The notes under the pieces: model-generated
Databases searched by the model: none
What the model saw: only the letters and a program-made list of their open reading frames with translations
What the model was told of the DNA's origin: nothing
Assembly (NCBI GenBank): GCA_963759955.1
Contig: CAVXCA010000074.1
Location: 12,427-76,426 of the forward strand
Direction: 5' to 3'
From: Roseiarcus sp963759955
Lineage (GTDB): Bacteria > Pseudomonadota > Alphaproteobacteria > Rhizobiales > Beijerinckiaceae
DNA length: 64,000 nt
Made by a program: the position numbers and the translations under genes
Part shown: piece by piece, positions 51,462 to 60,964 of the stretch
Layout of the letters: each line of letters opens with the position of its first letter
Position numbering within the stretch: the stretch's first letter is position 1

Positions 51462-52720
51462 TGCGCCGCCCCTTCGTCCTCCCCCTCGTCGCGGCGGCGA
51501 TCGGCGCCGGCGTCGTTTTCGCCGGGCTCGTCCTTGCGCCGTGCTCGCCGCCTTTCGCGCCGCTCGCCAGGCTCGGGCTCTCCGCGAGCGCGCGCTGCTC
51601 CGCGATCGGCGCCGCGGCGGTCGAGGCGCCGCGCCTCGTCGAGCCGCCGACCGTAACGGTGACGACCGCCGCGCAACGCCCGTTTGTCGATCGGCTGTTC
51701 GTTTCGGGAACGCTGGTCGCGCGCGAAGAGGCGTTGGTGGCGCCGCGGATCGACGGTCTGGCGATCGTCGAGATCGACGCAGAGGACGGCGACACGGTCG
51801 CGGCCGGGCAAGTTCTCGCGCGGCTCGACCGCAGCCAGCTCGACGCCCAGCTCGCGCAGAACGACGCCGCGACCGCGCGCTCCGAGGCGGCGATCGCCCA
51901 GGCGCAAAGCCAGATCGAGCAGTTCCAGGCGCAACTCGCCTGGGCGAAGGACGATTACGAGCGCGCCGACAAGCTCGGCGGTCAGGTCATCGCCGCCGCG
52001 ACGATCGAGCAGCGCCAAATCGCCGTTCGGACCGCCGAGGCGCAGCTCGCCGCGGCCAAGAACGGACTCGCGCTCGCTGAGGCCGACCGCAAGAGCCGCC
52101 AAGGCGAGCGCCAGGAATTATTGGTGCGCATCGCCCGAACGCAGGTTACGGCGCCCGTCGCGGGCCTCGTCAGCCGCCGCACCGCGCGGCTCGGCGCGAC
52201 GGTTTCCAGCGCCGGCGACCCGCTGTTCCGCATCATCAAGGACGGCGCCGTCGATCTCGAGGCGGACGTTCCCGAACAGTCGCTCGCCCGTCTTTCGATC
52301 GGCATGCCGGCCAAGTTGCGCCTGCCTGGCTTGGCCAAAGAAGTCGACGGCTCGGTCCGCCTCGTCAGCGAGGAAGTCGACAAGGCGAGCCGCACCGGCA
52401 AGGTGCACATCGCGCTCGCTGCAGGCGCGCCGGCGCGCGTCGGCTCCTTCGCCTCCGGCGAAATCGCGATCGCGCACGGCGAGGGCGTCGGCGTCCCCGC
52501 CAGCGCGGTTGAGCGCGACGGCGCCGGCGCGCGGGCGCTCGTGGTGCGCAACGGCGTGGTCGAGCTCAGACGCGTCGCGGTGGGAATCGCCGACGGCGAC
52601 GCGTTGGAAATCTTGAGCGGCGTCGCCCCGGGCGAGAGCGTCGTCGCGCGCGCGGCGGCGTTCCTGCGCGCGGGCGACCGCGTGCGCGCCGTCGCCGACT
52701 CGCTGGGGGCCGCGCCATGA
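51461..52720 (+). CDS. RND efflux periplasmic adaptor (MFP)
   Basis: The 419-residue membrane-fusion protein has an N-terminal membrane segment (VLPLVAAAIGAGVVFAGLVL), the biotinyl-lipoyl half-motifs (GLAIVEIDAEDGDTVAAGQV and VTAPVAGLVSRRTARLGATV), a coiled-coil hairpin between them (QSQIEQFQAQLAWAKDDYER) and a beta-barrel C-terminus. It links the RND pump to an outer-membrane channel, which is not encoded nearby. Overlap with the RND gene is ATGA. Confidence 0.93.
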   Translation: MRRPFVLPLVAAAIGAGVVFAGLVLAPCSPPFAPLARLGLSASARCSAIGAAAVEAPRLVEPPTVTVTTAAQRPFVDRLFVSGTLVAREEALVAPRIDGLAIVEIDAEDGDTVAAGQVLARLDRSQLDAQLAQNDAATARSEAAIAQAQSQIEQFQAQLAWAKDDYERADKLGGQVIAAATIEQRQIAVRTAEAQLAAAKNGLALAEADRKSRQGERQELLVRIARTQVTAPVAGLVSRRTARLGATVSSAGDPLFRIIKDGAVDLEADVPEQSLARLSIGMPAKLRLPGLAKEVDGSVRLVSEEVDKASRTGKVHIALAAGAPARVGSFASGEIAIAHGEGVGVPASAVERDGAGARALVVRNGVVELRRVAVGIADGDALEILSGVAPGESVVARAAAFLRAGDRVRAVADSLGAAP

Positions 52721-55700
52721 GGATCAACGTCTCCGCGTGGTCGATCCGTCGGCCGATCCCCGCCATCGTCGCCTTCGCGGTCCTGATGCTGCTCGGGATC
52801 GTCAGCTTCCGTCAGATGGCGATCACGAAATTCCCCAATATCGACATTCCGATCGTCCAGATCGTCATCACCCAGTCGGGCGCGGCGCCTTCGGAACTGG
52901 AGTCGCAGGTCACCAAGAAGGTCGAGGACGCGGTCTCGAACGTCAACGGCGTCTGGCACATGATCTCCACGGTGACCGACGGCTCGTCGGTGACCGTCGT
53001 CCAGTTCAACGTCGGCTCGGTCGACATCGACCGCGCGCTCAACGACGTGAAGGACCAGATCGCGAAGATCCGCGCCGATCTGCCGCGAACGATCGACGAG
53101 CCGATCGTCAGCCGCCTCGATGTCGAAGGCCTGCCGATCGTCACCTACGCCGCTTCGGCGCCGGGGATGACGGTCGAGCAGCTCTCCTGGTTCATCGACG
53201 ACACGGTCGCGCGCGAGCTGCAGAGCGTCAAAGGCGTCGGCGACGTGACCCGCGCCGGCGGCGTCGATCGCGAAATCCGCGTCTCGCTCGACCCCGAGAA
53301 GCTGCTCGCGCTCGGCGTCACCGCCGCGACGGTCAATGCGCAGGTGCGCGCGGACAATGTCGACCTGGGCGGCGGACGCGGTCAGATCGCTGGCCAGGAA
53401 CAGGCGATCCGCACGCTCGCCGGCGCGCGCACGATCGACGATCTCGCCGCACTGCCGATCGCGCTGCCAGGCGGACGCAAGGTGCGGCTCGACGAATTGG
53501 GAACGGTCACCGACGGCGCCGCGGAGCCGCGCACCTTCACGCGGCTGTTCGACGAGCCGATCGTCGCCTTCGGGGTCACGCGCGCCAAGGGCGCGAGCGA
53601 CGTTACCGTCGACCGCCTCGTCGCCGAGCGCCTGGCGCGCATTCACGCCGACCACCCCGAAGTGGCGTTCACCAAGGTCGACACCCAGGTCGACAACGAA
53701 CTGGGCAATTATTCCTCGACCATGGAGACGCTGATCGAGGGCGCGCTGCTCGCGGTCGTCGTGGTGCTGGTGTTCCTGCGCGATTTGCGCGCAACGCTGG
53801 TCACCGCGGTCGCCCTGCCGCTTTCGATCATCCCCACGTTCTGGGCGATGGACGCGATCGGCTTTTCGCTCAACCTCGTCAGCCTGCTCGCGATCACGCT
53901 GGTGACCGGCATTCTCGTCGACGACGCGATCGTCGAGATCGAGAACATCGTGCGCCACATGCGCATGGGCAAGTCGGCCTATCGCGCCTCGCTGGAGGCC
54001 GCCGACGAGATCGGCCTGGCGGTCATCGCCATTTCGCTCACCATCGTCGCGATCTTCTCGCCGGTGAGCTTCATGAGTGGCATCGCCGGCCAATATTTCC
54101 GCCAGTTCGGCCTCACCGTCGCCATCGCGGTGATCTTCTCGCTGCTCGTCGCGCGTTTCATCACGCCGGTGATCGCCGCCTATTTCCTGCGCGCGCCCGA
54201 TGAGCCGACGCATCGCGAAGGCGCGGTCATGCGGTTCTATACGCGGCTGGTGCGCGCCTCGGTGCGCCACCGCTGGATCACGCTCGCGGCGGGCGTCATG
54301 ATCTTCCTCGCCTCGCTGGCCTCGACCCGGCTGCTGCCCTCGGGCTTCCTGCCGCCCGACGACCAGGGCCGCGTGTTGCTGGCGGTCGAACTGCCGCCGG
54401 GCTCGCTGCTCGCCGACACCGACCGCGTCACCCGCGCGATTTCCGACGAGTTGCGGGCGCTGCCCGAAGTGCGCTCGGTGTTGATCTACGGCGGGCAGAT
54501 CCTCGGCTCCGGCGCGGAGCCGCGCAAGGCGACGTTCGTCATCAATTTCGTCAACAAGAGCGAGCGCGCGGCGAGTCAGAAGGACTTGCAGGCGCGCATC
54601 GGCGCGATGCTCGCGACGACGCCCGACATTCGCTACTGGTTCGTCAAGGACAACGGCCAGCGCGACCTCTCGCTGATCGTCGCCGGGCCCAACATCGATG
54701 CGATCAACGATACGGCCGATCAGCTCGCCAGCGAGATGCGCTCGATCCCCTCGATCGAGAATCCGATCTCCACCGCAGAGCTCGACCGCCCCGAGCTGCG
54801 CATCGAACCCAAGCGCCAACTCGCCGCCGATCTCGGCGTCTCCACCGAAGCGCTCTCCGAGACGATCCGCGTCGCCACGCTCGGCGATATCGACGCCAAT
54901 CTCGCCAAGTTCAACGCCGGCGACCGACTCGTTCCGATCCGCGTCGAACTCGACGAATCGGCGCGACGCAACGTCGGCCAACTCGAAGACCTGCGCGTCG
55001 CGACCGCCTCCGGCGGCGCTGTGCCGCTCTCCGTCGTCGCCGATTTCTCCATCGGCCACGGACCGACGGCGATCAATCGCTACGACCGCACGCGGCGCGT
55101 CACCATCGAGGGCGACCTCGCCGGCGTGGCGGCGCTCGGCGACGCGGTGAACGCGATCCGCGCGCTGCCGACCGCCAAGAAGTTGCCGCCGGGCGTCGAA
55201 ATTCGTGAGACCGGCGACGTCGAGGTGATGAGCGAAGTGTTCCAGTCCTTCGCCGAGGCTATCGCCGCGGGCGTGATGATGGTCTACGCGCTGCTGGTGC
55301 TGCTGTTCGGCAGCTTCCTGCAGCCGATCACCATTCTCGTCTCGCTGCCGTTGTCGGTCGGCGGCGCGATCGGCGCGCTGCTCATCACCCACAAGGCGAT
55401 GTCTATGCCGGTCGTCATCGGCATCCTGATGCTGATGGGCATCGTCACCAAGAACGCGATCATGCTCGTCGACTTCGCGGTCGAGGAGATCGCGCGCGGA
55501 ACGCCGCGCCTGGAGGCGCTGGTGGAAGCCGGCCGCAAGCGCGCGCGGCCGATCATCATGACGACGATCGCGATGGCCGCGGGCATGTTCCCCTCCGCGC
55601 TGGGCCTGGGCGACGGCGGCGGCTTCCGTTCGCCGATGGCGATCGCGGTCACCGGCGGGCTCATCGCCTCGACGCTGCTGTCGCTCGTCTTCGTGCCGGC

Positions 55701-55848
55701 GGCGTTCACCCTCGCCGACGACGCGGGGCGCCTGGCGTGGCGCCTGTTCGGCCGCTTCGTCGGCGCGACGGACGAACCCGCGCACGCGCCTGAGACGCGG
55801 CCCGCGCCCGAAGCCGAGCCGAGCGGCCTGCCGGCGGCGGCGGAATAA
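52717..55848 (+). CDS. RND multidrug efflux permease (HAE1 type)
   Basis: The 1043-residue pump has the two-fold repeated RND topology with large periplasmic loops. The N-terminus is WSIRRPIPAIVAFAVLMLLG, the porter region SGAAPSELESQVTKKVEDAV, TM4 holds the proton-relay Asp pair LVTGILVDDAIVEIEN, and the second half has GIVTKNAIMLVDFAVEE. It exports hydrophobic or amphiphilic drugs using the proton gradient. The last 30 residues (PAPEAEPSG) are a Pro/Ala/Glu tail. Confidence 0.94.
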   Translation: MRINVSAWSIRRPIPAIVAFAVLMLLGIVSFRQMAITKFPNIDIPIVQIVITQSGAAPSELESQVTKKVEDAVSNVNGVWHMISTVTDGSSVTVVQFNVGSVDIDRALNDVKDQIAKIRADLPRTIDEPIVSRLDVEGLPIVTYAASAPGMTVEQLSWFIDDTVARELQSVKGVGDVTRAGGVDREIRVSLDPEKLLALGVTAATVNAQVRADNVDLGGGRGQIAGQEQAIRTLAGARTIDDLAALPIALPGGRKVRLDELGTVTDGAAEPRTFTRLFDEPIVAFGVTRAKGASDVTVDRLVAERLARIHADHPEVAFTKVDTQVDNELGNYSSTMETLIEGALLAVVVVLVFLRDLRATLVTAVALPLSIIPTFWAMDAIGFSLNLVSLLAITLVTGILVDDAIVEIENIVRHMRMGKSAYRASLEAADEIGLAVIAISLTIVAIFSPVSFMSGIAGQYFRQFGLTVAIAVIFSLLVARFITPVIAAYFLRAPDEPTHREGAVMRFYTRLVRASVRHRWITLAAGVMIFLASLASTRLLPSGFLPPDDQGRVLLAVELPPGSLLADTDRVTRAISDELRALPEVRSVLIYGGQILGSGAEPRKATFVINFVNKSERAASQKDLQARIGAMLATTPDIRYWFVKDNGQRDLSLIVAGPNIDAINDTADQLASEMRSIPSIENPISTAELDRPELRIEPKRQLAADLGVSTEALSETIRVATLGDIDANLAKFNAGDRLVPIRVELDESARRNVGQLEDLRVATASGGAVPLSVVADFSIGHGPTAINRYDRTRRVTIEGDLAGVAALGDAVNAIRALPTAKKLPPGVEIRETGDVEVMSEVFQSFAEAIAAGVMMVYALLVLLFGSFLQPITILVSLPLSVGGAIGALLITHKAMSMPVVIGILMLMGIVTKNAIMLVDFAVEEIARGTPRLEALVEAGRKRARPIIMTTIAMAAGMFPSALGLGDGGGFRSPMAIAVTGGLIASTLLSLVFVPAAFTLADDAGRLAWRLFGRFVGATDEPAHAPETRPAPEAEPSGLPAAAE

Positions 55849-56189
55849 GCGCCAGGCGCTTTCGTCGCAGCCCTAAGCCGCTAGAAACTAACGCAGAATC
55901 GGCGACGCCCCTATCGTCGGACGAGGGCATTTGACGAACCGCGCGCGAGGGCTGGCGGGCGATCGGAAGATGTTGAATTGCCGCAGCGTTATCGCGTCCC
56001 GAGCCCCCGGCGACGCTGCGCGATCGCAATGACGCCACCGTGGCAAACTACCGCGTCAAACTCCCTATTAACCATTTGCAAAAAGATTTTGTGCGTTTTA
56101 CCGTGTTTAGGCTTGACATCGCAGCCCGCGGCTAGCGCCGCCGATCATTAAGATGGCGGCTGTTCTCGCACAACGTTGTGGAGTATCCA
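55849..56189. other. Intergenic region before the His-Phe repeat gene
   Basis: About 340 bases, GC-rich at first and clearly AT-richer from 56060 (TTAACCATTTGCAAAAAGA, then TTTTGTGCGTTTTACC). A TTGACA hexamer at 56113-56118 could be a -35 box, but no good -10 lies 16-18 bases further. No gene or terminator stands out. Confidence 0.4.
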
Positions 56190-56756
56190 ATGAGTATGCG
56201 TAAGCTATCAAGCCTGCTTATGGGGGCGTCAATTGCATTATGGGCCGCTTCTCCGGCCCACGCGTTTCTAAGCCATAGCGAATACAACTTAAACGCCCAC
56301 CACGGCGAATTCCACTGGTTCCACAATTTCTCGCACGCCGTGCACTTTCCACGCTTCGAACATTTATCGGGAAGCTTTCATTTTCCACACTTCGAACACT
56401 TCGCGCACTTCGAGCACTTCCCGCACTTCGAACATTTCGCGCACTTCGAACACTTCCAACACTTCCCGCACTTCGAACACTTCGCGCACTTCGAACACTT
56501 CCAGCATTTCCATCACTTCGCAACCGCTACCCCTCACCCCGGACAAGGCTTCTTTCACCCCGCTTATGGCGGCGGACACTTAGGCGGCCCATGGCCGGCT
56601 TTAGCGGTCGCAGGCGTGGCGAGCGTGGCGCTCAACGCCGGCATTGTCTGGAATTCGCAATGCCGCGAACTTTCAAGCGACGAAGCGATGACGTCCTTGT
56701 TTCTTCCGGTCGTCGGCATCGCGTTCGACGACGACAACAACAAGTGCCGTCGCTGA
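56190..56756 (+). CDS. Secreted His-Phe-X triplet repeat protein, function unknown
   Basis: The 188-residue protein has a signal peptide (LSSLLMGASIALWAASPAHA, cleavage after AHA), a His/Phe-rich linker, then about 16 near-continuous HFx triplets (x = E, A, P or Q; roughly residues 68-117), a hydrophobic segment PALAVAGVASVALNAGIVW, and a conserved-looking tail with Cys pair (SQCRELSSDEAMT and NNKCRR). The triplets group into larger units HFEHFAHFEHF with HFP/HFQ spacers. Histidine at every third position suggests Zn, Cu or Ni binding, but no family is recognised. The start at 56190 has GGAG seven bases upstream. Its base composition differs from its neighbours. Confidence 0.85.
   Translation: MSMRKLSSLLMGASIALWAASPAHAFLSHSEYNLNAHHGEFHWFHNFSHAVHFPRFEHLSGSFHFPHFEHFAHFEHFPHFEHFAHFEHFQHFPHFEHFAHFEHFQHFHHFATATPHPGQGFFHPAYGGGHLGGPWPALAVAGVASVALNAGIVWNSQCRELSSDEAMTSLFLPVVGIAFDDDNNKCRR
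56365..56520 (+). repeat. Tandem repeat encoding His-Phe-X units
   Basis: The DNA alternates CACTTCGAACACTTC, CACTTCGCGCACTTC and CACTTCCCGCACTTC style units in steps of 9, 15 and 30 bases. Copies are close but not identical at third positions, which suggests growth by slippage or unequal crossover with selection on the protein. It is not a CRISPR: there are no unique spacers. Confidence 0.85.
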
Positions 56757-57075
56757 GCTGAATCGCGCGTTCGCGTCTCCTCCTCGAACCCTTGTCGCGT
56801 CGCCGCGGCAAAGGCGCTGTGGACAGGAGGGACGAGAACCCGGCTCGTGCGGCGGAGCTCCCCGCCTAATCTTCGAGACAATCGGCGCCGTCAGGGCGTA
56901 TCGCGACAGGCGACGAATGAGGCAAAATTCGCAACCCTCGGCGCGAGCCCGACTTTCGTCTGCTATCCTTTGACAGCAAGAAGAAACGGATGAGCGCCGC
57001 CCTTGGCGACGCTCGGCCGGACGCAGCTGGGTTTGGCCAGAATCGGCGAGCCTTGGCGAGAGAGCGCGCCGCCGC
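56757..57075. other. Intergenic region after the repeat gene
   Basis: About 320 bases between the repeat-protein stop and the stop of the phosphatase gene on the other strand. I find no convincing gene. A plus-strand frame from 56990 is Arg/Ala-rich and out of keeping with a real protein. Confidence 0.4.
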
Positions 57076-57789
57076 TCATCCCTTCGCCGCGAGCGCCGCG
57101 AACAGCGCAGGCAGCGCCTCGAGGTCGTCGACCACGTGATCGGCGTGCGGAGCGAGTTCTTCGCGGTCGGCCGGACCGGTCAGCACCGCGACCGCCAGCG
57201 CGCCGGCGGCGCGCGCCGCGTCGAGGTCGTGGCGAGAATCCCCGACCATCGCGATCTGCGACGGCGCGACGCCGAGATGGCGCGCGAACGCCAGCACCAT
57301 GCCGGGATCGGGCTTGCCGCCATGGCCGGAATCATAGCCGGCGACGAATTCGATCGCCTCGTCGAGGCCGAGCGCGGCGATCTGCCGCCGTGCGCTTTGC
57401 TCCGAGTCGTTGGTGGCGACGCCGAGGCGCAGGCCCATCGCCCGGAGCGCGCCGAGCGCGAGCGCCGGCTCGCCGATCGGCGTCAGCGCTTTGAGGGATT
57501 CGATCGCCGCCAGACGATCGATCTCGAGCTTCAGCGTGGCGAAATCCGTCCGCCCGAGCGACTCGCCCCACAATCGGCCGTAGCTCGCCGACGATCCCGC
57601 GATCAACGGCGAAGTCGGATGGAACCGCTTGTCGTCGAGCGAGAAACGCAGGATCTCGGCCTGGGCGCGCATCAGCTCGGGATCGCCCGCGGCGAGCGCG
57701 TGAATGATCGCGTGCGTCGCCGGGCCCCAGGTCTCGTCGAAATCGACGAACGTGCCGTCTTTATCCAACAGAACCCCGACAACGGACAT
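57076..57789 (-). CDS. HAD-superfamily hydrolase, phosphoglycolate-phosphatase-like
   Basis: The 237-residue protein has HAD motif I LLDKDGTFVDFD (with DKD instead of DxD but the Asp nucleophile kept), motif II VATNDSEQSAR, motif III Lys in GGKPDPGM and motif IV MVGDSRHDLDAA. The class I cap fits Gph/PGPase. Phosphoglycolate phosphatase is a fair guess; other small phosphate esters are possible. The start at 57789 is preferred over 57882. Confidence 0.85.
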   Translation of the reverse strand: MSVVGVLLDKDGTFVDFDETWGPATHAIIHALAAGDPELMRAQAEILRFSLDDKRFHPTSPLIAGSSASYGRLWGESLGRTDFATLKLEIDRLAAIESLKALTPIGEPALALGALRAMGLRLGVATNDSEQSARRQIAALGLDEAIEFVAGYDSGHGGKPDPGMVLAFARHLGVAPSQIAMVGDSRHDLDAARAAGALAVAVLTGPADREELAPHADHVVDDLEALPALFAALAAKG

Positions 57790-57978
57790 GGCCGCCTTTC
57801 GCAATTTTGAATTCAGCCTCGCGCCGAAGCACTCTGCGTCGCCGCGCCGCAGCGCCGCGGGCTTCAATCGGCCGCGATTCATCCTTTAAATCGCCCTTAA
57901 CCGATTTCATTCAAACTGTCGCCATTGGCCGGGCGCCGAGACCAACGGCGCCGGGCGACTTAGTCACCGAGTGCCCTC

Positions 57979-58188
57979 ATGCGTCACGATCTCACCGCTA
58001 TTCCTGATCTCATCGAGGCCAGAGCCGGCCGCAGCCGCCTTCTTTCGCGGCTCTACCACGACATCGGCCTCGCCGCCGTCGCCGCCGAGTTCGAACTTCC
58101 CATCAGGGAATTCGACCCCGAGCTCGAAGAAGCGCTCGAGCGCGGATCGCACTATCTCGCGCCGCCGAATATGGTTCTTGCTTCCTAA
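57979..58188 (+). CDS. Small hypothetical protein
   Basis: A 69-residue acidic helical protein (IREFDPELEEALERGSHYLA). I do not recognise a family. Support: a clean ATG, the same strand as the next gene (58249, 60 bases downstream) and codon use like the neighbours. It may be co-transcribed with the phosphoesterase. Confidence 0.5.
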   Translation: MRHDLTAIPDLIEARAGRSRLLSRLYHDIGLAAVAAEFELPIREFDPELEEALERGSHYLAPPNMVLAS

Positions 58189-58248
58189 ACGCGGCGACCC
58201 TAGAGACCGAGGGCGCGGGGGCGCATCGAGGATTCAGGCGCTTCAATA

Positions 58249-59160
58249 ATGCTGCTCACCCGCCGCCGACTGCTGACCGGCCTCGGCGCTTTCGCGGCGA
58301 CGGCCGGCTTCGCCGGCTACGCCACCGCCTTCGAGGCGGGCTGGGAACTTGCGCTGACCTCCTATTCGCTGACCCCGCCGCGATGGCCCGTCGGCCTCAA
58401 TCTCAGAATCGCCGTCATCGCCGACATCCACGCCTGCTATCCCTGGATGCCGGAAGAGCGCATCGGCGACATTGTCGATCTCGCCAACGCGCAGCGGCCG
58501 GACTTGACGGTGCTGCTCGGCGATTTCGTTTGCACGCATCGCTTCGTCAGCGGCTATGTTCCGCCCGGCGCCTGGGCCGAACGACTCGCGCGCCTGCAGG
58601 CGCCGCTCGGCGTTTATTCGATCCTCGGCAATCACGATTGGTGGTCCGCCGCCATTCCCACCGAACCGCCCGACGGATCGCGCAGCGTCCGGCGCGCGCT
58701 CGCTGAGGCGCGTATTCCCGTCCTGGAAAATCAATCGATCCGGCTCGCTCACGACGGCCGGCCGTTCTGGTTGCTCGGCCTGGGCGATCAATTGGCCAAG
58801 AACGGCCGCCGTTTTGGACGCCGCGGCGTCGACGATCTCCCCCGCGCGATGCGCGAGATCAACGACGACGCGCCTGCGATTCTGCTCGCCCACGAACCCT
58901 ACATTTTTCCCCGCGCGCCCGACCGGATCGCTTTGACGCTTTGCGGCCACACCCATGGCGGCCAGATCAATCTGCCGCTGCTCGGCGCGCCGTTCGTGCA
59001 CGCGCGCCCTGGGCAGAAGCCCTATATCTACGGCCTCTATTCCGAAGGGGCGCGCCAGATGGTCGTCTCCGGAGGCCTCGGCACCTCGCTCGCGCCGGTG
59101 CGCATCCTGCGGCCGCCGGAAGTGGTGATCCTCGACGTCGCAGGAACGGCGGCGGTCTAA
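58249..59160 (+). CDS. Exported metallophosphoesterase (YkuE/YaeI type)
   Basis: The 303-residue protein begins MLLTRRRLLTGLGAFAATAG, a Tat-like signal. Calcineurin-type ligands follow: AVIADIHAC (DxH), LLGDFVCTH (GD), ILGNHDWW (GNHD), LAHEPYIF (H) and LCGHTHGGQINLP (GHTH). Related enzymes are lipid or UDP-sugar phosphoesterases on the periplasmic side. Stop overlaps the uxuA stop by 4 bases (convergent). Confidence 0.92.
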   Translation: MLLTRRRLLTGLGAFAATAGFAGYATAFEAGWELALTSYSLTPPRWPVGLNLRIAVIADIHACYPWMPEERIGDIVDLANAQRPDLTVLLGDFVCTHRFVSGYVPPGAWAERLARLQAPLGVYSILGNHDWWSAAIPTEPPDGSRSVRRALAEARIPVLENQSIRLAHDGRPFWLLGLGDQLAKNGRRFGRRGVDDLPRAMREINDDAPAILLAHEPYIFPRAPDRIALTLCGHTHGGQINLPLLGAPFVHARPGQKPYIYGLYSEGARQMVVSGGLGTSLAPVRILRPPEVVILDVAGTAAV

Positions 59161-60359
59161 GTGCGACTGGCGCGCCCGTCCTCCTCCAGCCAGGCGAACG
59201 TCCGCATCACGCCGCGCAATTCGGCGAGGCCCTTCAACCGGCCGACGCAGGAATAGCCGGGGTTGATCCGCGCCTTGCCGATATCGTCCGCGATGAGGTG
59301 GCCGTGATCGGGGCGCATCGGAATCTCGGCGTCGGCGCGGCCTTGCCCGCGGCGGCGGCTTTCCTCGCTGAGCAGGGCGCGCACCAGCGCCACCATGTCC
59401 GTCGCCCCGTCGAGGTGGTCGGCTTCATAAAACGAGCCGTCGGCCTCGCGCGCGACGTTGCGCAGATGGGCGAAATGAACGCGCGGAGCGAACGCCTCAG
59501 CCATCGCGACGACATCGTTGTCGGCGCGCGCGCCCAGCGAACCGGCGCACAGCGTCATCCCGTTGGCGGGGCTGTCCACCGCTTCGAACAGCGCGCGAAA
59601 ATCCGCGGCGGTCGAGACGACCCGCGGCAGCCCGAACAACGAAAACGGCGGATCGTCCGGGTGGATCGCGAGGCGAGCGCCGACCTCCTCGGCGACCGGC
59701 GCGACCTCTTTGAGGAACGCGATAAGATTGGCGCGCAGCTCCGCGGGCGTAAGCGCGGCGAATTCGCTCAAGGCCTGGGAAAACTGCTCGCGCGTATAGG
59801 CGGCCTGGCGCGCCGGCATGCCGCCGATGACGTTGTTCTCGATCGCCGCCAGCGCCTCCTCGTCGAGGCGCTTCAATCGCTCGCGCGCGGCCGCGAGCGC
59901 GGCGGCCGAATAATCCGCTTCGGCCCCTGGCCGCCGCAGAACGAAAACGTCGTAGGCGACGAACGCGGGCATGTCGAAGCGCAACGCGAAGCCCGTCGAC
60001 GGCAGCGGATACTTCAAATCCGTCCGCGTCCAATCGACCACCGGCATGAAGTTGTAGCAGACGGTCGTGACGCCGGCCTTGGCGAGGTTGGCGAGGCTGT
60101 CCTTCCAGGCGCCGATTTCGCGCCGGTAGGGCCCCACCCGCAACTTGACTGCGCTCGGGACGGGAATCGACTCGCAGACGTCCCAGCTCAGCCCCGCCGC
60201 TTCGATGGCGCGTTTTCGCGCCATCACTTCGTCGAGGCTCCACGCGCGCCCATCGTAGATATGATGGAGCGCGCTGACGATTCCTTGCGCGCCGGCCTGC
60301 TTGGCGTTGTCCAAGGAGACGGGATCGTCGGGCCCGAACCAGCGCCAAGTTTCTTTCAC
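59157..60359 (-). CDS. uxuA: Mannonate dehydratase
   Basis: The 400-residue enzyme shows TWRWFGPDDPVSLDNAKQAG at the N-terminus, VCYNFMPVVDWTRTDL, HPDDPPFSLFGLPRVVSTA and MRPDHGHLIADD, the metal-binding segments of UxuA. It dehydrates D-mannonate to 2-keto-3-deoxygluconate in hexuronate breakdown. No uxuB or uxaC is nearby. The start is GTG at 60359; the upstream frame overlaps the next gene. Confidence 0.95.
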   Translation of the reverse strand: MKETWRWFGPDDPVSLDNAKQAGAQGIVSALHHIYDGRAWSLDEVMARKRAIEAAGLSWDVCESIPVPSAVKLRVGPYRREIGAWKDSLANLAKAGVTTVCYNFMPVVDWTRTDLKYPLPSTGFALRFDMPAFVAYDVFVLRRPGAEADYSAAALAAARERLKRLDEEALAAIENNVIGGMPARQAAYTREQFSQALSEFAALTPAELRANLIAFLKEVAPVAEEVGARLAIHPDDPPFSLFGLPRVVSTAADFRALFEAVDSPANGMTLCAGSLGARADNDVVAMAEAFAPRVHFAHLRNVAREADGSFYEADHLDGATDMVALVRALLSEESRRRGQGRADAEIPMRPDHGHLIADDIGKARINPGYSCVGRLKGLAELRGVMRTFAWLEEDGRASRT

Positions 60360-60394
60360 CGGCCTCTCCGTCGCGTAGGCGGCGGTCCGAACGC

Positions 60395-60964
60395 CTAGAT
60401 CCCGCCGATCGCGCGGACGACGACGGAAATGACGACGGCGATGACGATCGCGCACACGACGACCGCCGCGGTGTAGGGTACCGACTTGTCAGCGGGCGCC
60501 TTCATCATCGCGGGAACGCCGAGCCAGAACAGATAGAGGCTGTAGAGCCCGAGGATGCCGAGGATTCTCAGGCCGGGGACAAGCGAAAACACGCCCACGA
60601 GCCAAGCCGGCGTCATCGAATAGACCGCGAGCTTGAGCGCGGCGGACTGATCCTTTTGCGCGCCGAAAGTCGGCGCCAGCGCGTCGGTGATGAGCGCCAC
60701 CACATAAACCATCACGAACGCCAGTACGTATTGGACGATTGCGGAGACGAGGCCGCCGACGATGCCGACGCGATACGTTCCGATCATCGGCATGCCGACG
60801 CCGACGATCGACATGCCGATGAAGCCGCACACCGCCGGAATGGCGGCGAGGATTGCGACGTAGTTGGTGAAGAGATAGGCCGGATCGCCGGGCTCGGGCG
60901 CGATGACTTGCCACTCGGTCTTTGGACTGAGCAAAATTCCCTTAACGCGTTCGACAATGTCCAT
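60395..60964 (-). CDS. Yip1-domain membrane protein
   Basis: The 189-residue protein has a cytoplasmic N-terminus (IVERVKGILLSPKTEWQVIA) typical of bacterial Yip1 proteins and five hydrophobic segments, ending VVVCAIVIAVVISVVVRAIG. Function in bacteria is unknown. It is upstream of uxuA on the same strand, but a shared role is not evident. GGAGACC precedes the start. Confidence 0.88.
   Translation of the reverse strand: MDIVERVKGILLSPKTEWQVIAPEPGDPAYLFTNYVAILAAIPAVCGFIGMSIVGVGMPMIGTYRVGIVGGLVSAIVQYVLAFVMVYVVALITDALAPTFGAQKDQSAALKLAVYSMTPAWLVGVFSLVPGLRILGILGLYSLYLFWLGVPAMMKAPADKSVPYTAAVVVCAIVIAVVISVVVRAIGGI

Noticed and set aside
51982..55785. 1267-residue open frame antisense to the RND pump
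   Set aside because: Composition is Arg/Asp/Gly-rich shadow sequence; the plus strand has an intact RND permease.
56365..56520. Possible CRISPR array
   Set aside because: The repeats are short, contiguous and coding, with no unique spacers and no cas genes nearby.
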